Assembly (NCBI RefSeq): GCF_000003815.2
Contig: NC_049994.1
Location: 717,910 to 781,909 of the forward strand
Length of the DNA stretch: 64,000 nucleotides
Direction of reading: 5' to 3'
DNA from: Branchiostoma floridae
Lineage: Eukaryota > Chordata > Leptocardii > Amphioxiformes > Branchiostomatidae
Shown: positions 28,601 to 35,689 of the stretch, piece after piece
Layout of the letters: each line of letters opens with the position of its first letter
Position numbering within the stretch: the stretch's first letter is position 1
Notes under the pieces: model-generated
The model's database searches: none
What the model saw: the letters and a program-made list of their open reading frames with translations, nothing else
Told to the model about the DNA's origin: nothing
Position numbers and translations under genes: made by a program

Positions 28601-31600
28601 TATGCTATCATCGGGATTAAAAAAAAGTGTGTGGCATTTGGAATACAGTTATAATAGCCAGGAGTTACAGCAAGTTGGGATGGTAATTATTGTGTGGCCA
28701 TCAGATCATGCCAAGGGTGGGGATTGCTGGGCAGTATCAGCAATTCCGTACAGTCAGTCACTTCATGTGTCAGTCAGTGTACATTCTAATGATAAAGGTT
28801 TGTCGAGTTGATGCCCAGTTGGCTTTCTTGACAAGTGAAACTTTCTTTTCCAGAATTGCCATCACCTGGAAAGAATGGATTTAGAAGAATGTGTTCTGGT
28901 GAGTAAAAGTATTAGAAATAGAATTCCATGACTTCATACAAATACATTTGCCAAATGTTGTTAACCTTTTTGAGTGACGTATTGCAAATGTTTTGCATTG
29001 ATAATGCAAATGTGGTTCTCATTTGCATGAAGTGTCATTGACCCAATGGTGTATCACTCACACACACACACACACACACAAACACACTAACAAACAAATA
29101 GCACCTGAAGCAAAACCTTGCAAAGGTATTTACTAATAAGTTTATTACTTCATGATATTTCTACAATGTACTTTCAATGTGTAACTGTACATCTCAAACA
29201 ATCATACTATCTTAGTGTTAATGTTGATTTATAGCATTTGATAGTTGTATGTTTTACCTACATGTACGGCAAGTTCAAATTGTTACTTTTCTTCTGAAGA
29301 TAACAGATGCTACATTAGGCCACCTTGCTGCTCACTGTCCATGGTTGTCAAAGTTGGTAAGGCCAAGAATTGTGTTCTTATTTAGGAAATCTATTTCTTG
29401 TTGGCTCCTAATTAGTGGACTGTGGCTCTGTATGCCACAAACTGGAGAGTAAAGTAGGAAACCAATAATGATGATGAAAGGTTTTGCTGCGACTTTATAC
29501 TGGGACATAATGCAAAAATAATGCATTTTACACAATTATGTGTAAGGGACTGGTCGATATTTAGTGGGAGGGGGGGGTAGGTCCAGTGGTCAGCGGGTCG
29601 TGTCAAAATTTTTTCTTAGGGTCTCCCCCTTGGTCAAAATTTTTTTCCTAGGCCCTCCCCCCAAATCAAAATATTTTTCCTGGGCCCTCCCCCCTACGAT
29701 CAAATTTGAAAAGTATTAAAGACGCCAATAAATCACTGCAATCCCGCTTGCAAATGTCCTTTACGCCATAGTGATGATACTGGTTTTCCGTTTTTAGTTG
29801 CGAAGCAGATCTCTCACCCCTAGTGAAAAAGGGAGATTGACTGGATTGAAGCCCATAAATATATATTATGCTTAATTATATATAATGGAGGTCACTTTAT
29901 TATTTTGATATTCATAAATGATGCCACTCTATCCAAACAACGCCACAAAAGTATTTTGCACCTGGATTTCTAGTAGATTTGCGCCGCTTTGCGGCACGTG
30001 CCCTGCCCCTTTACAAGCTCGTGGGGTCTGAGCGGCTTGTCGGAGACTATTTTCAATTTACCCTTTTTCTTGGTTCTGTGGTGACAATAACTGACGGTTA
30101 CTCGGAGGAAAATGACAACAAAAACGTTAGCATGATGAATAAAGAGAATCTTTTTTCACAACCATTGTTTTATTCATACCAACGTTTTGGTGACCGTCTG
30201 TCACCTTCTTCAGGGCATTGCAAACCGGAAGTGCATTTTTACGTCGCATTTTGGTAACTTTATTGAGAACTTATTATAGCAGTAGAACACCAAGAATAGT
30301 CTACTACGTCCCCAGTGAACTTCGGCTTCATACCTTTGCCGCGCCAGCTTCAAAATAAAGGTAAACGCGTGAAATTTCTCTGATATTTTGTCTGCCCACC
30401 TTTATACAAGCGTTAAAACGGTAAATATTACTGTAACATCAATATTTTTACAACGTTGTGTGGTGTTTAACAGAGATATTATTATTATTTAATATATATA
30501 TACTGAGTGAATTTTCAGCATGTGAAGCGCCAATGCCACCAACTATTTTTGCCTTTTAAAATCTTGACCCTCTGAAACGCCATTTCCGGCATTTTGACTA
30601 ACAAATTTCACTGATAGTCCGAGCAAAAAAATTTTCCTAGTACCTACAAACCACCACCCCCCCCCCACTCAAAATTTTTTCCTAGGCCCTCCCCCGGCTC
30701 AATTTTTTTTCCTACGCTCCCCCCCCCCAGACGACCACACCCCCCCCCCTAAATATCGACCAGCCCCTAAGATACATTGTTTTCAGCACTAGTTAATAGT
30801 TCACAACCTGCATGCACCTTCTCTTCTCTCTCCTGAATAATGACATGTCAATACTGGTTAGATGGACAAGTAGAAAGATAACCAGAATATGATTTTCCTT
30901 GAATTAGTTCTACGAAATAGTTTCCTATGACATTGCTATTATCACACAAGTCCTGTTTTACATAATTGTACCATGATTATTTCATACCCATCTGACAAAA
31001 CACACATTTTCATGTCAAATGTGCCAGAAATCAAGAAAATTTGATGTCTTCAAACAAAATAGTTAACAACCAATTCCAATGTCTGAATCCAGTACTCAAA
31101 ATTTTCAAGAGCTGTGCACTCTGTGTGCAACCTGTCCCAGTATACATGATCGTACATTATGTAGTAGGATATGAAGTTGCCCAATTGTCACTTTTACTAC
31201 TGTCCTAGGAAATTGGGCCTAGACTTGTCTAACCTTATGCTGGCTGGCTACCAAATTTTGATCTGATTTCTGTTTGTATTCATATTGCAGAGTTTGTCCC
31301 ACTGTGAATTAATAACAGATGAGGGGATCAGACAACTTGGCACAGGTGCGTGTGCACCCGAGCACCTGGAGGTGCTGGAACTAGACAACTGTCCACTCAT
31401 CACAGATGCTTCCCTGGAACATCTCATGGGCTGCCAGAGTCTGGAAAGAATCGAACTGTATGATTGTCAACTCATTACAAGGGCCGGGATAAGGAGACTT
31501 CGGGTAGGAACATAATCATTATGATTTCTGATTTCTTCCAATCACTGCATGCACAAATGAATGAAGGAATGGTTTGAAATAATGGTTTATTGCAGCCCCA

Positions 31601-33226
31601 TCCCAATATTGAGACATCAGAGAGACCTGGCATAGTTGGCTAACACACATACTTAGGTTGGCACTTGGGAAGTGGCACCTCTACATATGATATCCTTCGA
31701 TACGTGACCCTCCTTTAGTAATGCAATTGAAATGTCTGCAACAGGTTGGCTGAACTTGTACTGTGGGCAAACTACTACAAACACTGGTCCAGGAGTTTTT
31801 GTGAGATCATGTGGCGCAACGGCAGCGTGTTTGGCTCAGGACTGAGAGGTCTCGAGTTCGAATCCTGCCATGTCACTGATCTTATGCCCTTGGGAAAGGT
31901 ACTTTACACGGCTTTACTCAGGTGGAAATGAATACCTATAGCTTCGGCTAGGGCCGTCCCTTAAATAGGACGTTAAATGGAGGTCCCATGTTTGGGGAGA
32001 GCCACACCTTGAGCAAGTTAAAGAACCCACCACACGTGCGATGGTGTGGTGTGAGTGGTTTACAACCTACAGTCCCTAGCCACACCTGGGGCAATTACTG
32101 GTGTATTGAGGTCACCTGAGTTGCGCCGAATGGCAGCTCGGTCCAGACACTTGCGACAGTCGTATTGAGGTCACCTGAGATCAGGCCCTTTCGATTTAGC
32201 CCCACCTATTGTAAGCTCTTCATAATTCAGCAGCTGGCTGCAAAGAGAGAGTAGTCAGCCCACCCAATAGCAATAACAATAAAATTTATAGCAAATTTCA
32301 GTTTCTGCAGAATGGGGTACACATCCTAGTGGTAGACACTGGCATACATGTAGGAGCCTCGCATGGCAGGTACATATATACCAAAAGTTGTGTAAGTTAA
32401 TTCATATGTTGCAAACCATTCGTTTATGTAGCTTGCAATGAAAAGACTTACATCTGCTGACTCATTGCCTGGGATATTGACTGAGTCTTGCTTATATTGT
32501 ATGAAAAAAAGTGAGGGTTCTACGTATAGTTTCTGCTATTTGTAAGATCTAGAATAGACTCACTGTCCAAAGGTCTGGATGGCCGAGTCATGCATTAGGT
32601 GCACCATCGTTGTTTTTGTTCCATTGTGTGGTTGAAGCAACTTGGCCATCCGCAGAACCATATTATGATCACTGAGGCCAGGAGGACTGTTGATTTCTGT
32701 TTTATCATTATCAATCTTGGAGGCCAGCATCAAGGTTTACTTGAACTCTGGTGTATTTCCCAACAACTTGGGTCAGACCATTTTCACCCAGTCTGTTACA
32801 TGTATCACAGGCTGGAAGGTCATACACTGTACTGATGATCACTAATCCGATAAACTTCAGGTGGCACCAATGTGTCTTGCACAACTGTAGTTGGTATGGA
32901 ATCGTTGAATCAGTAACTCCTGGCCCTCTTCTATTAGTGCAGCATGTAGAGAATAGGTTGTACCCAACCATGCAGAAAGGTGTGTGTCACGGCAGTAATG
33001 TCCATACATATCTGTGTGTCATTTATTTTTATTAAAAATCATAATGATTGCACTGCACATACAATGTATAGGCAGTTCTTTATTTAGAGAGTGATCACCT
33101 CACTTCTTTCTCCCACAGGCCCAGCTTCCCAACATCAAAGTCCATGCCTACTTTGCACCAGTAACGCCTCCACCATCAGTTGGAGGTGGTCGGCAGCGAT
33201 ACTGTCGCTGTTGTGTCATTCTGTGA
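1534..33226 (+). CDS. FBXL20: F-box and LRR protein, FBXL2/FBXL20 orthologue (12 exons, 5' end outside window)
   Basis: Substrate-receptor subunit of an SCF (Skp1-Cul1-F-box) ubiquitin ligase. Twelve GT-AG exons join without a phase break: 1152 bases, 383 residues plus stop. The first exon seen encodes the segment just after the F-box core (AWNILALDGSNWQRVDLFDF). Then come about eleven cysteine-type LRRs with repeated L.L..C..ITD motifs (for example LSHCELITDEG, LELDNCPLITDAS, IELYDCQLITRAG). The tail contains HAYFAPVTPPPSVGG and ends CRCCVIL. CVIL fits a CaaX geranylgeranylation box, as known for vertebrate FBXL2, which implies membrane anchoring. Vertebrate FBXL2 and FBXL20 are about 423-436 residues, so only about 45-50 N-terminal residues (F-box start) are missing, to the left of position 1. 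The gene is a single invertebrate counterpart of two vertebrate paralogues (inference). I choose FBXL20 as symbol, but FBXL2 fits equally well at the C-terminus. Confidence 0.95.
1609..2734. other. FBXL intron, unassigned part
   Basis: Between the donor at 1609 and the left arm of the inverted-repeat element I see no exon, RNA gene or clear repeat. The open frame 1977-2528 has no recognisable motif and is not supported. Confidence 0.5.
3575..3815 (+). mobile_element. LINE ORF2 fragment (after RT domain)
   Basis: Frame-shifted translation reads TLGVIKRNLWACPARVKSLA then EYAATVWDPYTKKDKVKLGR and VQSQAARLCTNNY. This matches the region after the reverse transcriptase in CR1/Jockey-type LINEs (TLGFIRRNL..., LEYASSVWDPY..., Q..AARF). 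One frameshift lies near 3710, so it is inactive. Confidence 0.8.
4415..4665 (+). repeat. 5S-rRNA-derived SINE relic
   Basis: The head at about 4430-4495 contains CACCCGATCCCTCAATCTCG followed by GAAGTAAGCAAC. This resembles the internal promoter region of 5S rRNA (CCCGATCTCGTCTGATCTCGGAAGCTAAGCAG). The body, GGGACGTAAAACGGGGGTCC to CCACGTTAAACAG, resembles the body of the tRNA-headed SINE at 31805-32290. Confidence 0.55.
5169..5376. mobile_element. Small MITE with CTGTAAATG ends
   Basis: Ends CTGTAAATG and CATTTACAG are inverted. Inside, TTTAAGTTCGTGGGG and GCGGTGGTTTT motifs recur in both orientations (CGCGGTAGCG, CCACCGCAAAAG). Length 208 bases, no coding content. Confidence 0.6.
5671..8834. 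other. FBXL intron stretch without assigned genes
   Basis: No exon, RNA gene or coding transposon fragment could be supported. A short perfect hairpin (CAAGGAGGTTA...TAACCTCCTTG) sits at 7659-7694. The open frames here are short and carry no recognisable motifs. Confidence 0.45.
7659..7694. repeat. 36-bp perfect-arm palindrome
   Basis: 11-bp arms CAAGGAGGTTA and TAACCTCCTTG flank a 14-bp loop. The same arm motif (AAGGAGGTTA...CACCTCCTT) occurs in a duplicated target inside the LINE at 44682-44725. Confidence 0.7.
8835..9185 (+). mobile_element. LINE 3' end fragment
   Basis: Translation reads RTRNSHDFKYKSRQPRIDVF then FPRTIVEWNLL and SLNSFKKCLQ, the typical carboxy end of CR1/Jockey-type LINE ORF2 (FPRTI.EWN.L, SFK). 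It is followed by a CTGCTGCTGCGCC...TATACCGGC 3' UTR. It lies just upstream of exon b at 9387. Confidence 0.8.
9387..9481 (+). CDS. FBXL20: FBXL2/20 exon b (first LRR)
   Basis: 95 bases, phase 0 in and phase 2 out. Acceptor CCCTCTGGCAG, donor GA|GTGAGT. It encodes VVEHLSRRCGGFLRQLSLRG and CQSVQDRALE, matching VVENISKRCGGFLRKLSLRG of vertebrate homologues. The first two residues (SS) replace the usual GR. Confidence 0.92.
9519..9870. mobile_element. hAT-like MITE, CAGGGCTCGAAAT ends
   Basis: Inverted ends CAGGGCTCGAAAT and ATTTCGAGCCCTG with GGTGCACC/GGGTGCAC motifs repeated inside. The end sequence resembles hAT-type inverted repeats, but no clean 8-bp target duplication is visible (TACATCCT versus TATCGGAC). 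Confidence 0.7.
10026..10603. mobile_element. 30-bp perfect TIR element enclosing a gag-like frame
   Basis: The outer 30 bases at 10026-10055 (TAGCTAGGCCCCGTAAATAC then AACATTTTGG) and 10574-10603 are exact reverse complements. Inside, a + frame from about 10170 reads FPPFHPTEGG, WNKWLQWFENYLLAINIANE and NRKKAMLLHR, then after a frameshift GEERHTIYENL. This resembles the start of retrotransposon Gag (W..W...F..YL...., R....LLH..G.....IY). TTTTGGCGACGGGGAT after the left end looks like a primer-binding site, as if two LTR ends were joined head to head. Confidence 0.65.
11203..11300. repeat. One-ended relic of the CAGGGCTCGAAAT family
   Basis: GCAGGGCTCGAAATACAC is followed by CTTGCACTGGTGCACG, matching the left end of 9519-9870. 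No matching right end was found nearby. Confidence 0.5.
11340..11930. repeat. GGTACAG-rich repeat element
   Basis: Both borders are dense in GTACCGGTAC, GGTACAGGTACA and the inverse CCTGTACCTGTACC (11350-11480 and 11865-11925), giving strong self-complementarity. A related GGTCCGGTCCTGA motif recurs near 21150-21180. No coding content. Confidence 0.55.
12250..12318 (+). CDS. FBXL20: FBXL2/20 exon c (LRR)
   Basis: 69 bases, entering at phase 2 and leaving at phase 2. Acceptor TTTCTTTGCAG, donor GG|GTAAGT. It encodes IFAQNCRNIESLCLAGCKK and ITN, which aligns with FAQNCRNIE of vertebrate FBXL2/20. Confidence 0.92.
12480..13035. repeat. Dispersed repeat, GGATTTCCATGATATT family, copy 1
   Basis: It contains CCCCTAGCGGCTTGCTCTGG, GATGGATTTCCATGATATTA, GTATGCAGGTATCTTTGGCA and CATAATGCGGTGCAAATTAT. 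Closely similar text recurs at 15590-16145 and 51685-51830, and a weaker copy at 43090-43290. No open frame of note, so this is an unclassified interspersed repeat. Confidence 0.65.
13343..13438 (+). CDS. FBXL20: FBXL2/20 exon d (LRR)
   Basis: 96 bases, phase 2 to phase 2. Acceptor TTGTTTTCACAG, donor AG|GTGAGT. It encodes TCNSLGKFSHKLLWLDLGSC and SLITDNALKAL. Confidence 0.93.
13656..13717. repeat. 31-bp tandem duplication
   Basis: GAAACAAAACCATTTGCATG followed by CATTGTTCCAA occurs twice head to tail without a mismatch, so it is a recent local duplication in the FBXL intron. Confidence 0.85.
13718..15589. other. FBXL intron stretch without assigned genes
   Basis: AT-rich DNA with several TTAATTATGCAAAT-like motifs (14640-15060) shared with the dispersed repeat families. 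No exon or RNA gene is supported. Confidence 0.45.
15590..16145. repeat. Dispersed repeat, copy 2 of the 12480 family
   Basis: It shares GGCCCCCTAGCGGCTTGCT (15755-15775), GATGGATCGTCATGATTTTT and CTAATTATGCAAAT with copy 1. Internally two CCCCTAGCG blocks show a short repeat structure. Confidence 0.6.
17827..18902. mobile_element. TIR element with GTAACGGGGGCC ends, 1.08 kb
   Basis: The left end GTAACGGGGGCCACCCTAAG then ATGCCCCC is mirrored by the right end GGGGGCATCTTAGGGCGGCCCCCGTTAC. About 28 of the outer bases pair. The left end carries a second copy of CCTAAGATGCCC at 17859-17870. Internal frames have no recognisable transposase motif. Target duplication not clear. Confidence 0.7.
19121..19209 (-). 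pseudogene. tRNA-like sequence (tRNA pseudogene or SINE head)
   Basis: On the minus strand an A-box-like TGGCCTAGCGG is followed by a good B box GGGTTCGATCCCC in a T-arm (GTGGG TTCGATC CCCAC). The 5' GTCACCT and 3' TTATTAC do not pair as an acceptor stem, and the middle is long, as in Leu/Ser-type tRNAs. It is therefore not an intact tRNA gene. Confidence 0.55.
19901..21035. mobile_element. THAP-bearing DNA transposon relic, AT target duplication
   Basis: Inverted ends AGGGCTTATTCACGTGA and TCACGTGACTGAATAAGCCCT are flanked by AT on both sides. Subterminal CCATCTTGGGGTCCA and TGGACCCCAAAATGG also pair. A minus-strand THAP-like frame lies inside. THAP domains occur in P-, Kolobok- and ISL2EU-type transposons. 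Which group this is cannot be decided here, and no nuclease domain remains in the 1135 bases. Confidence 0.75.
20615..20863 (-). pseudogene. THAP zinc-finger domain remnant
   Basis: 82-residue frame starting MCCPVVGSKSSTGK, with QQMWVSAICRADL and VCSTHFLS. This follows the THAP C2CH pattern (C..C....W......R....CS.HF). The second zinc cysteine expected in VVGCKS is Ser here, and the frame stops soon after, so the domain is probably dead. It sits between the inverted ends at 19901 and 21035, pointing to a transposon-encoded DNA-binding protein rather than a host gene. Confidence 0.65.
21060..22113. other. FBXL intron end without other features
   Basis: AT-rich intronic DNA with a poly-G run near 21402. 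No repeat structure or exon is supported before the acceptor at 22113. Confidence 0.5.
22114..22240 (+). CDS. FBXL20: FBXL2/20 exon e (LRRs)
   Basis: 127 bases, phase 2 in, phase 0 out. Acceptor TGCCTTTCTGCAG, donor TTG|GTAAGT. It encodes GCPLLEYLSIAWCDQITENG and IEALARGCNKLQVLIAKGC. The preceding intron (8.7 kb) is the longest in this gene. Confidence 0.94.
22490..22564 (+). CDS. FBXL20: FBXL2/20 exon f (LRR)
   Basis: 75 bases, phase 0 to phase 0. Acceptor GTGTCTTTTCAG, donor AAT|GTAAGT. It encodes LTDRALKHLANYCPLVRTLN and LHSCN. Confidence 0.94.
22737..22867 (+). CDS. FBXL20: FBXL2/20 exon g (LRRs)
   Basis: 131 bases, phase 0 in, phase 2 out. Acceptor ACATTTCCAACAG, donor AG|GTCAGT. It encodes VTDDGIRHISSGCHLLESLC and VSGCTHLTDGTLVALGAGC. 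The intron before it is only 172 bases. Confidence 0.94.
23081..23432 (-). mobile_element. Solo LTR candidate
   Basis: Read on the minus strand, the segment starts TGTTGGGGCATCTTGTCACT and ends GCTCA, with CTATAAATG and a single AATAAA (23180-23185) in the order expected for U3-R-U5. No flanking direct duplication is seen (TGGAA versus GTGTC) and no internal coding region is adjacent, so this is tentative. Confidence 0.35.
23600..24445. repeat. TCGGCTGGTGTTCGG-rich foldback repeat
   Basis: GTCGGCTGG(C/T)GTTCGGCT is repeated at least six times at 23640-23830. At 24383-24430, GCTCCCGAACACCAGCCGAC pairs with GTCGGCTGGTGTTCGGGAGC. CAGCCGAATGTTTTGAAAT at 23720 recurs in inverted relation nearby and again at 51515. 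The related opposite-oriented copy is at 51320-51640. Confidence 0.7.
24940..25129. mobile_element. 190-bp hairpin MITE, TTA target duplication
   Basis: Almost entirely palindromic. The left arm AGCCCCCTTTACAAATCAAG... and right arm differ at only a few sites over about 80 bases, and both arms share GCTCGGCCGAGTTGTCAGCG. TTA flanks each side (24937-24939, 25130-25132). A 3-bp TWA duplication points to a PIF/Harbinger-type origin. Confidence 0.85.
25735..26879. mobile_element. Relative of the 38279-38810 element, right end GTTTGACTG|TA
   Basis: GGTCGGGAACTTGAAATCCT with CTCGCAAATTACC and CAGGGTGATATACGGCC match 38550-38625. CTATTTCTTAATG...GTCAATGGGAAAAATCCAAG matches 38700-38740. The right end GGTTTGACTG abuts TA. 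The left border could not be fixed. Confidence 0.6.
26949..27227. mobile_element. 279-bp inverted-repeat MITE
   Basis: The left CTTACCCCTCTAAATTTTCG then GTCAATCTCC and right GGAGATTGACC then GAAAATTTAGAGGGGTAAG are near-perfect inverses. Pairing continues inwards through CACAGAATGA and GGAACACACCACTTTTGC/GCAAAAGTGGTGTGTTCC. Confidence 0.85.
27713..27773 (+). CDS. FBXL20: FBXL2/20 exon h (LRR)
   Basis: 61 bases, phase 2 in, phase 0 out. Acceptor CTATTCCATTCCCAG, donor CGG|GTAAGT. It encodes TLELAGCSQFTDNGFMVLAR. Confidence 0.93.
28027..28492. mobile_element. Tc1/mariner-type MITE, TA target duplication
   Basis: Ends CAGTCAAACCTGCCCAAG and CTTGGGCAGATTTGACTG with TA on both sides (28025-28026, 28493-28494). 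GACGACCACTC and GGTGGTCGC motifs face each other. The 71-codon frame inside has no transposase motif. Confidence 0.82.
28854..28898 (+). CDS. FBXL20: FBXL2/20 exon i (short LRR exon)
   Basis: 45 bases (15 codons), phase 0 to phase 0. Acceptor CTTTCTTTTCCAG, donor CTG|GTGAGT. It encodes NCHHLERMDLEECVL, which aligns with NCHELEKMDLEEC of vertebrate FBXL2/20. Confidence 0.93.
29059..29080. repeat. (CA)11 microsatellite
   Basis: Eleven uninterrupted CA units in the 401-base intron between exons i and j. Confidence 0.95.
29300..29356 (+). CDS. FBXL20: FBXL2/20 exon j (LRR)
   Basis: 57 bases, phase 0 to phase 0. Acceptor CTTTTCTTCTGAAG, donor TTG|GTAAGG. It encodes ITDATLGHLAAHCPWLSKL. Confidence 0.92.
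29546..30767. mobile_element. PIF/Harbinger-like element, TAA target duplication, C/G-run rich
   Basis: Inverted ends GGGACTGGTCGATATTTAG and CTAAATATCGACCAGCCCC, with TAA on both sides (29543-29545, 30768-30770). Both subterminal regions repeat a unit CAAAATTTTTTTCCTAGGCC CTCCCCCC three times or more (29607-29700, 30625-30720). The interior has no recognised coding region. Confidence 0.82.
31291..31503 (+). CDS. FBXL20: FBXL2/20 exon k (C-terminal LRRs)
   Basis: 213 bases (71 codons), phase 0 to phase 0. Acceptor TTCATATTGCAG, donor CGG|GTAGGA. It encodes SLSHCELITDEGIRQLGTGA, LEVLELDNCPLITDASLEHL and SLERIELYDCQLITRAGIRR. This is the best conserved block of the gene. Confidence 0.95.
31805..32290 (+). 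repeat. tRNA-derived SINE
   Basis: The head carries an A-box-like GTGGCGCAACGGC and B box GAGTTCGAATCC. The body includes CTTGGGAAAGGTACTTTACA, GGACGTTAAATGGAGGTCCC and CAAGTTAAAGAACCC. The tail ends in CAATAACAATAAAA. A 17-base GTATTGAGGTCACCTGA block occurs twice (32103 and 32162). It lies in the last FBXL intron on the sense strand. Confidence 0.75.
33119..33226 (+). CDS. FBXL20: FBXL2/20 last exon with CaaX box
   Basis: 36 codons including TGA at 33224-33226. Acceptor CTTTCTCCCACAG. It encodes AQLPNIKVHAYFAPVTPPPS, then GGGRQRYCRCCVIL. The final CVIL is a CaaX signal. Leu at the last position favours geranylgeranylation (established for FBXL2). Confidence 0.95.
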   Translation, partial: AQLPNIKVHAYFAPVTPPPSVGGGRQRYCRCCVIL

Positions 33227-35680
33227 TCCAATTCTGTACAGCAGTAACAGAAGGACTAACGTTAACCTGCAGCTCTGCCGGCTTCCTATCCACCACAGAC
33301 TCTGGGAGTCAAGAGAGTTGTCAACAGACTGGAGTTTCTGAGACACTGAATGTTGGAGGCAGCTTGGGATGGGCACAGCTACTTAAACAAGTCTTTGGAA
33401 CTTAATGATTGATTGAAACCAAAATTTAACATTTTCTGCTTACATTCAACAGTAGTGATGATACTTCTCCCGTTATTAAACATCACAGCACACAAAATTC
33501 ATTCTTCAAACTGGAGGTAAGGTAAGCTAATCCAAGTATGACTTGGCCTTGTATCCATCCCTATACCATCCATCATTAGTTAGATTGCTGTACCTTGCTA
33601 TAGAAACTTCTCAATGGTACAATAACAGGAGATGGGTGTGTATTTGGTGTAATTTTTGTGTATGTTGATTTAAAAATACTAAAGGAATGAACTATGATTA
33701 TTGTTGTTGAATGTAGTCAGAAAATGTTGTGTTTTAGTTTTATACAGTTTCAAACAAGAACATCATTTGAAATCTAAAACAGTTTTTCTATTATATTTTG
33801 CCAAGTGAGTAGGAATTGCAGACCCAAATGCTTTCATTAAGGTGACTGTCCTTTTTTCCTTGTTTCAAACAAATTTAAAACACAAAGAATTGAGTAAATA
33901 TTTGGCATTGTAAAGGAAGAATTTTTGGTACATGCGTATGTCCATTTGAAGAGATGTTGCATACATAACTGCAAAATTGTAATTTTGGAAATGCAGTTAG
34001 AATGGTATAGGAAGCGTTTACTTGATATGGTTAGACAGCCAAAGAATGTTATAAACATGCAGGTGTACAAAGGAAGGGAAAAGATGAAATATTTTGTATT
34101 GAAGCTTAGAACAACTTGTAATATACACAATGCATAGCATCCTCTGCAGAAAGACGCTCTTTCAGCTAGCAGCAGAAGTAACAGTGTCAAATGAAAATGT
34201 TTCGACTCCTGAGTGTTTTCAACATGCTAGCTGCAATTCTTTTGTCCTTCGTACTTTTGTAAATTTAAACCATTGTAAATTTTTTGGAGAGTAGCAATTC
34301 ATTGCTGACAGATCCTACCAGACTAGGTGAAGTGGCAGAAGTTTCACGACATCTCAGTTTAGGGCAGATGAATTGGGATGGGGTAGATATTCCCACGGGT
34401 TGTAATGAATGTTGCTGCAGAATGACTTTAGAAACCTGGTTCGAAACCAACAGAAACAAGGGTGTTATTCTGCTGCTTCAAATTATCCTTGGATCTGAAT
34501 GTGACCATGCATATCTGTTGACTGTTGCTCTGGTGAACATGATGTATATTTGTAAGGAGTAAAAGATTCCAGAAACGTCGTTCAAAACTCACAGAAGTCT
34601 GTAACAGCCCCCATCCCCCATGGAACAGATGGGGATAGGTTTCTATGTTAGGCGCAATTTGCACCAGGAGCATTCTTAATGTATGACAATGGTGTATGAC
34701 AAGGTTGTATGTCCTGAGCATACAGCCCCTTTTTGCTTAATGGAAGTTGTCAACAGTGATGGGGACCATTTTTATGCAGTCATATCTCCAGATAGACGTA
34801 TGACCACCCAACAGGATGTCTATGATGCTTCCAGCCTGGTATCAATCAGATCTTGTTCGGTCCTACACGTACAACAACTCCCAGGTGCTGGCTTTTTCCG
34901 CTGCAGGACGTCAGAATATGGCAGTCACTACAAGTCTTCTTATTGAGATTTTCTTGAGTATCTGTGTGTTTTTGCAGTCACTAGCTGGAAAGTAGCCAAT
35001 GTCGTCTCTTTTGACTGACAGACTGATCAATCTGGCCTTGAGCTTCAATAATAGTGTTGTGGCTGCAAAAATGGCTGCCTGTTGAATCTTATGGTACCTC
35101 ACAGTCCTTGCGACATTCAATATGACGTCTGCATAACATTACCTGAGGCGGCAAATGCACACTCAAAAACAAGACAAGCGTTATACATCACACCATCAAC
35201 AAACTATATTATGTTCTCCCACCATTTGAAAGTTGCACGCTGTCAAGGGCCAAGGCATCATTACAGTGTGGGCTCAGCACAAGTGGGAGTCCCTGGAAAC
35301 CTCCTGTCTGTGTGTGTGAGTACAAGCTGGCATATAACCTTGTCGTACATCGTTGTCATACGTCTAGAAATTTCCCTCCTGTAAATTGGGCCTTAATGAG
35401 AGGTAAAACAGAGTTTTATATGCAGTGTTGATTATATGGAGTCTGATTAGATAGCAAAATACAAAGGAAAAGGCAGAATACAGCAAAATGCATATTGACC
35501 AATACAGAGTCATTAGTTTGGGACATCATTTTCTGCAATACAGAAGGTTTTACTTGTAAACTCCAATCGTACAATGTTATTGGCTTTAACTTTAAGCGTT
35601 CAGTACACCTTCTTAGAACAGTTACCTTGAAGTGTTCTTTCCAAACACTGTCCCATCATTGCATTGGGAAACACAATTTC
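33227..35680 (+). other. FBXL2/20 3' UTR and following DNA
   Basis: Follows the stop at 33226. ATTAAA at 33475-33480 is the nearest weak poly(A) signal. No strong AATAAA occurs in the next 2 kb outside transposon sequence, so the transcript end is not fixed. Open frames at 33837-35384 show no recognisable domains. Confidence 0.45.
33475..33480 (+). promoter_or_regulatory. Candidate poly(A) signal ATTAAA for FBXL2/20
   Basis: First canonical variant hexamer after the stop (249 bases downstream). A longer UTR using a later signal is possible. Confidence 0.3.
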
Positions 35681-35689
35681 CCAGCAGGA

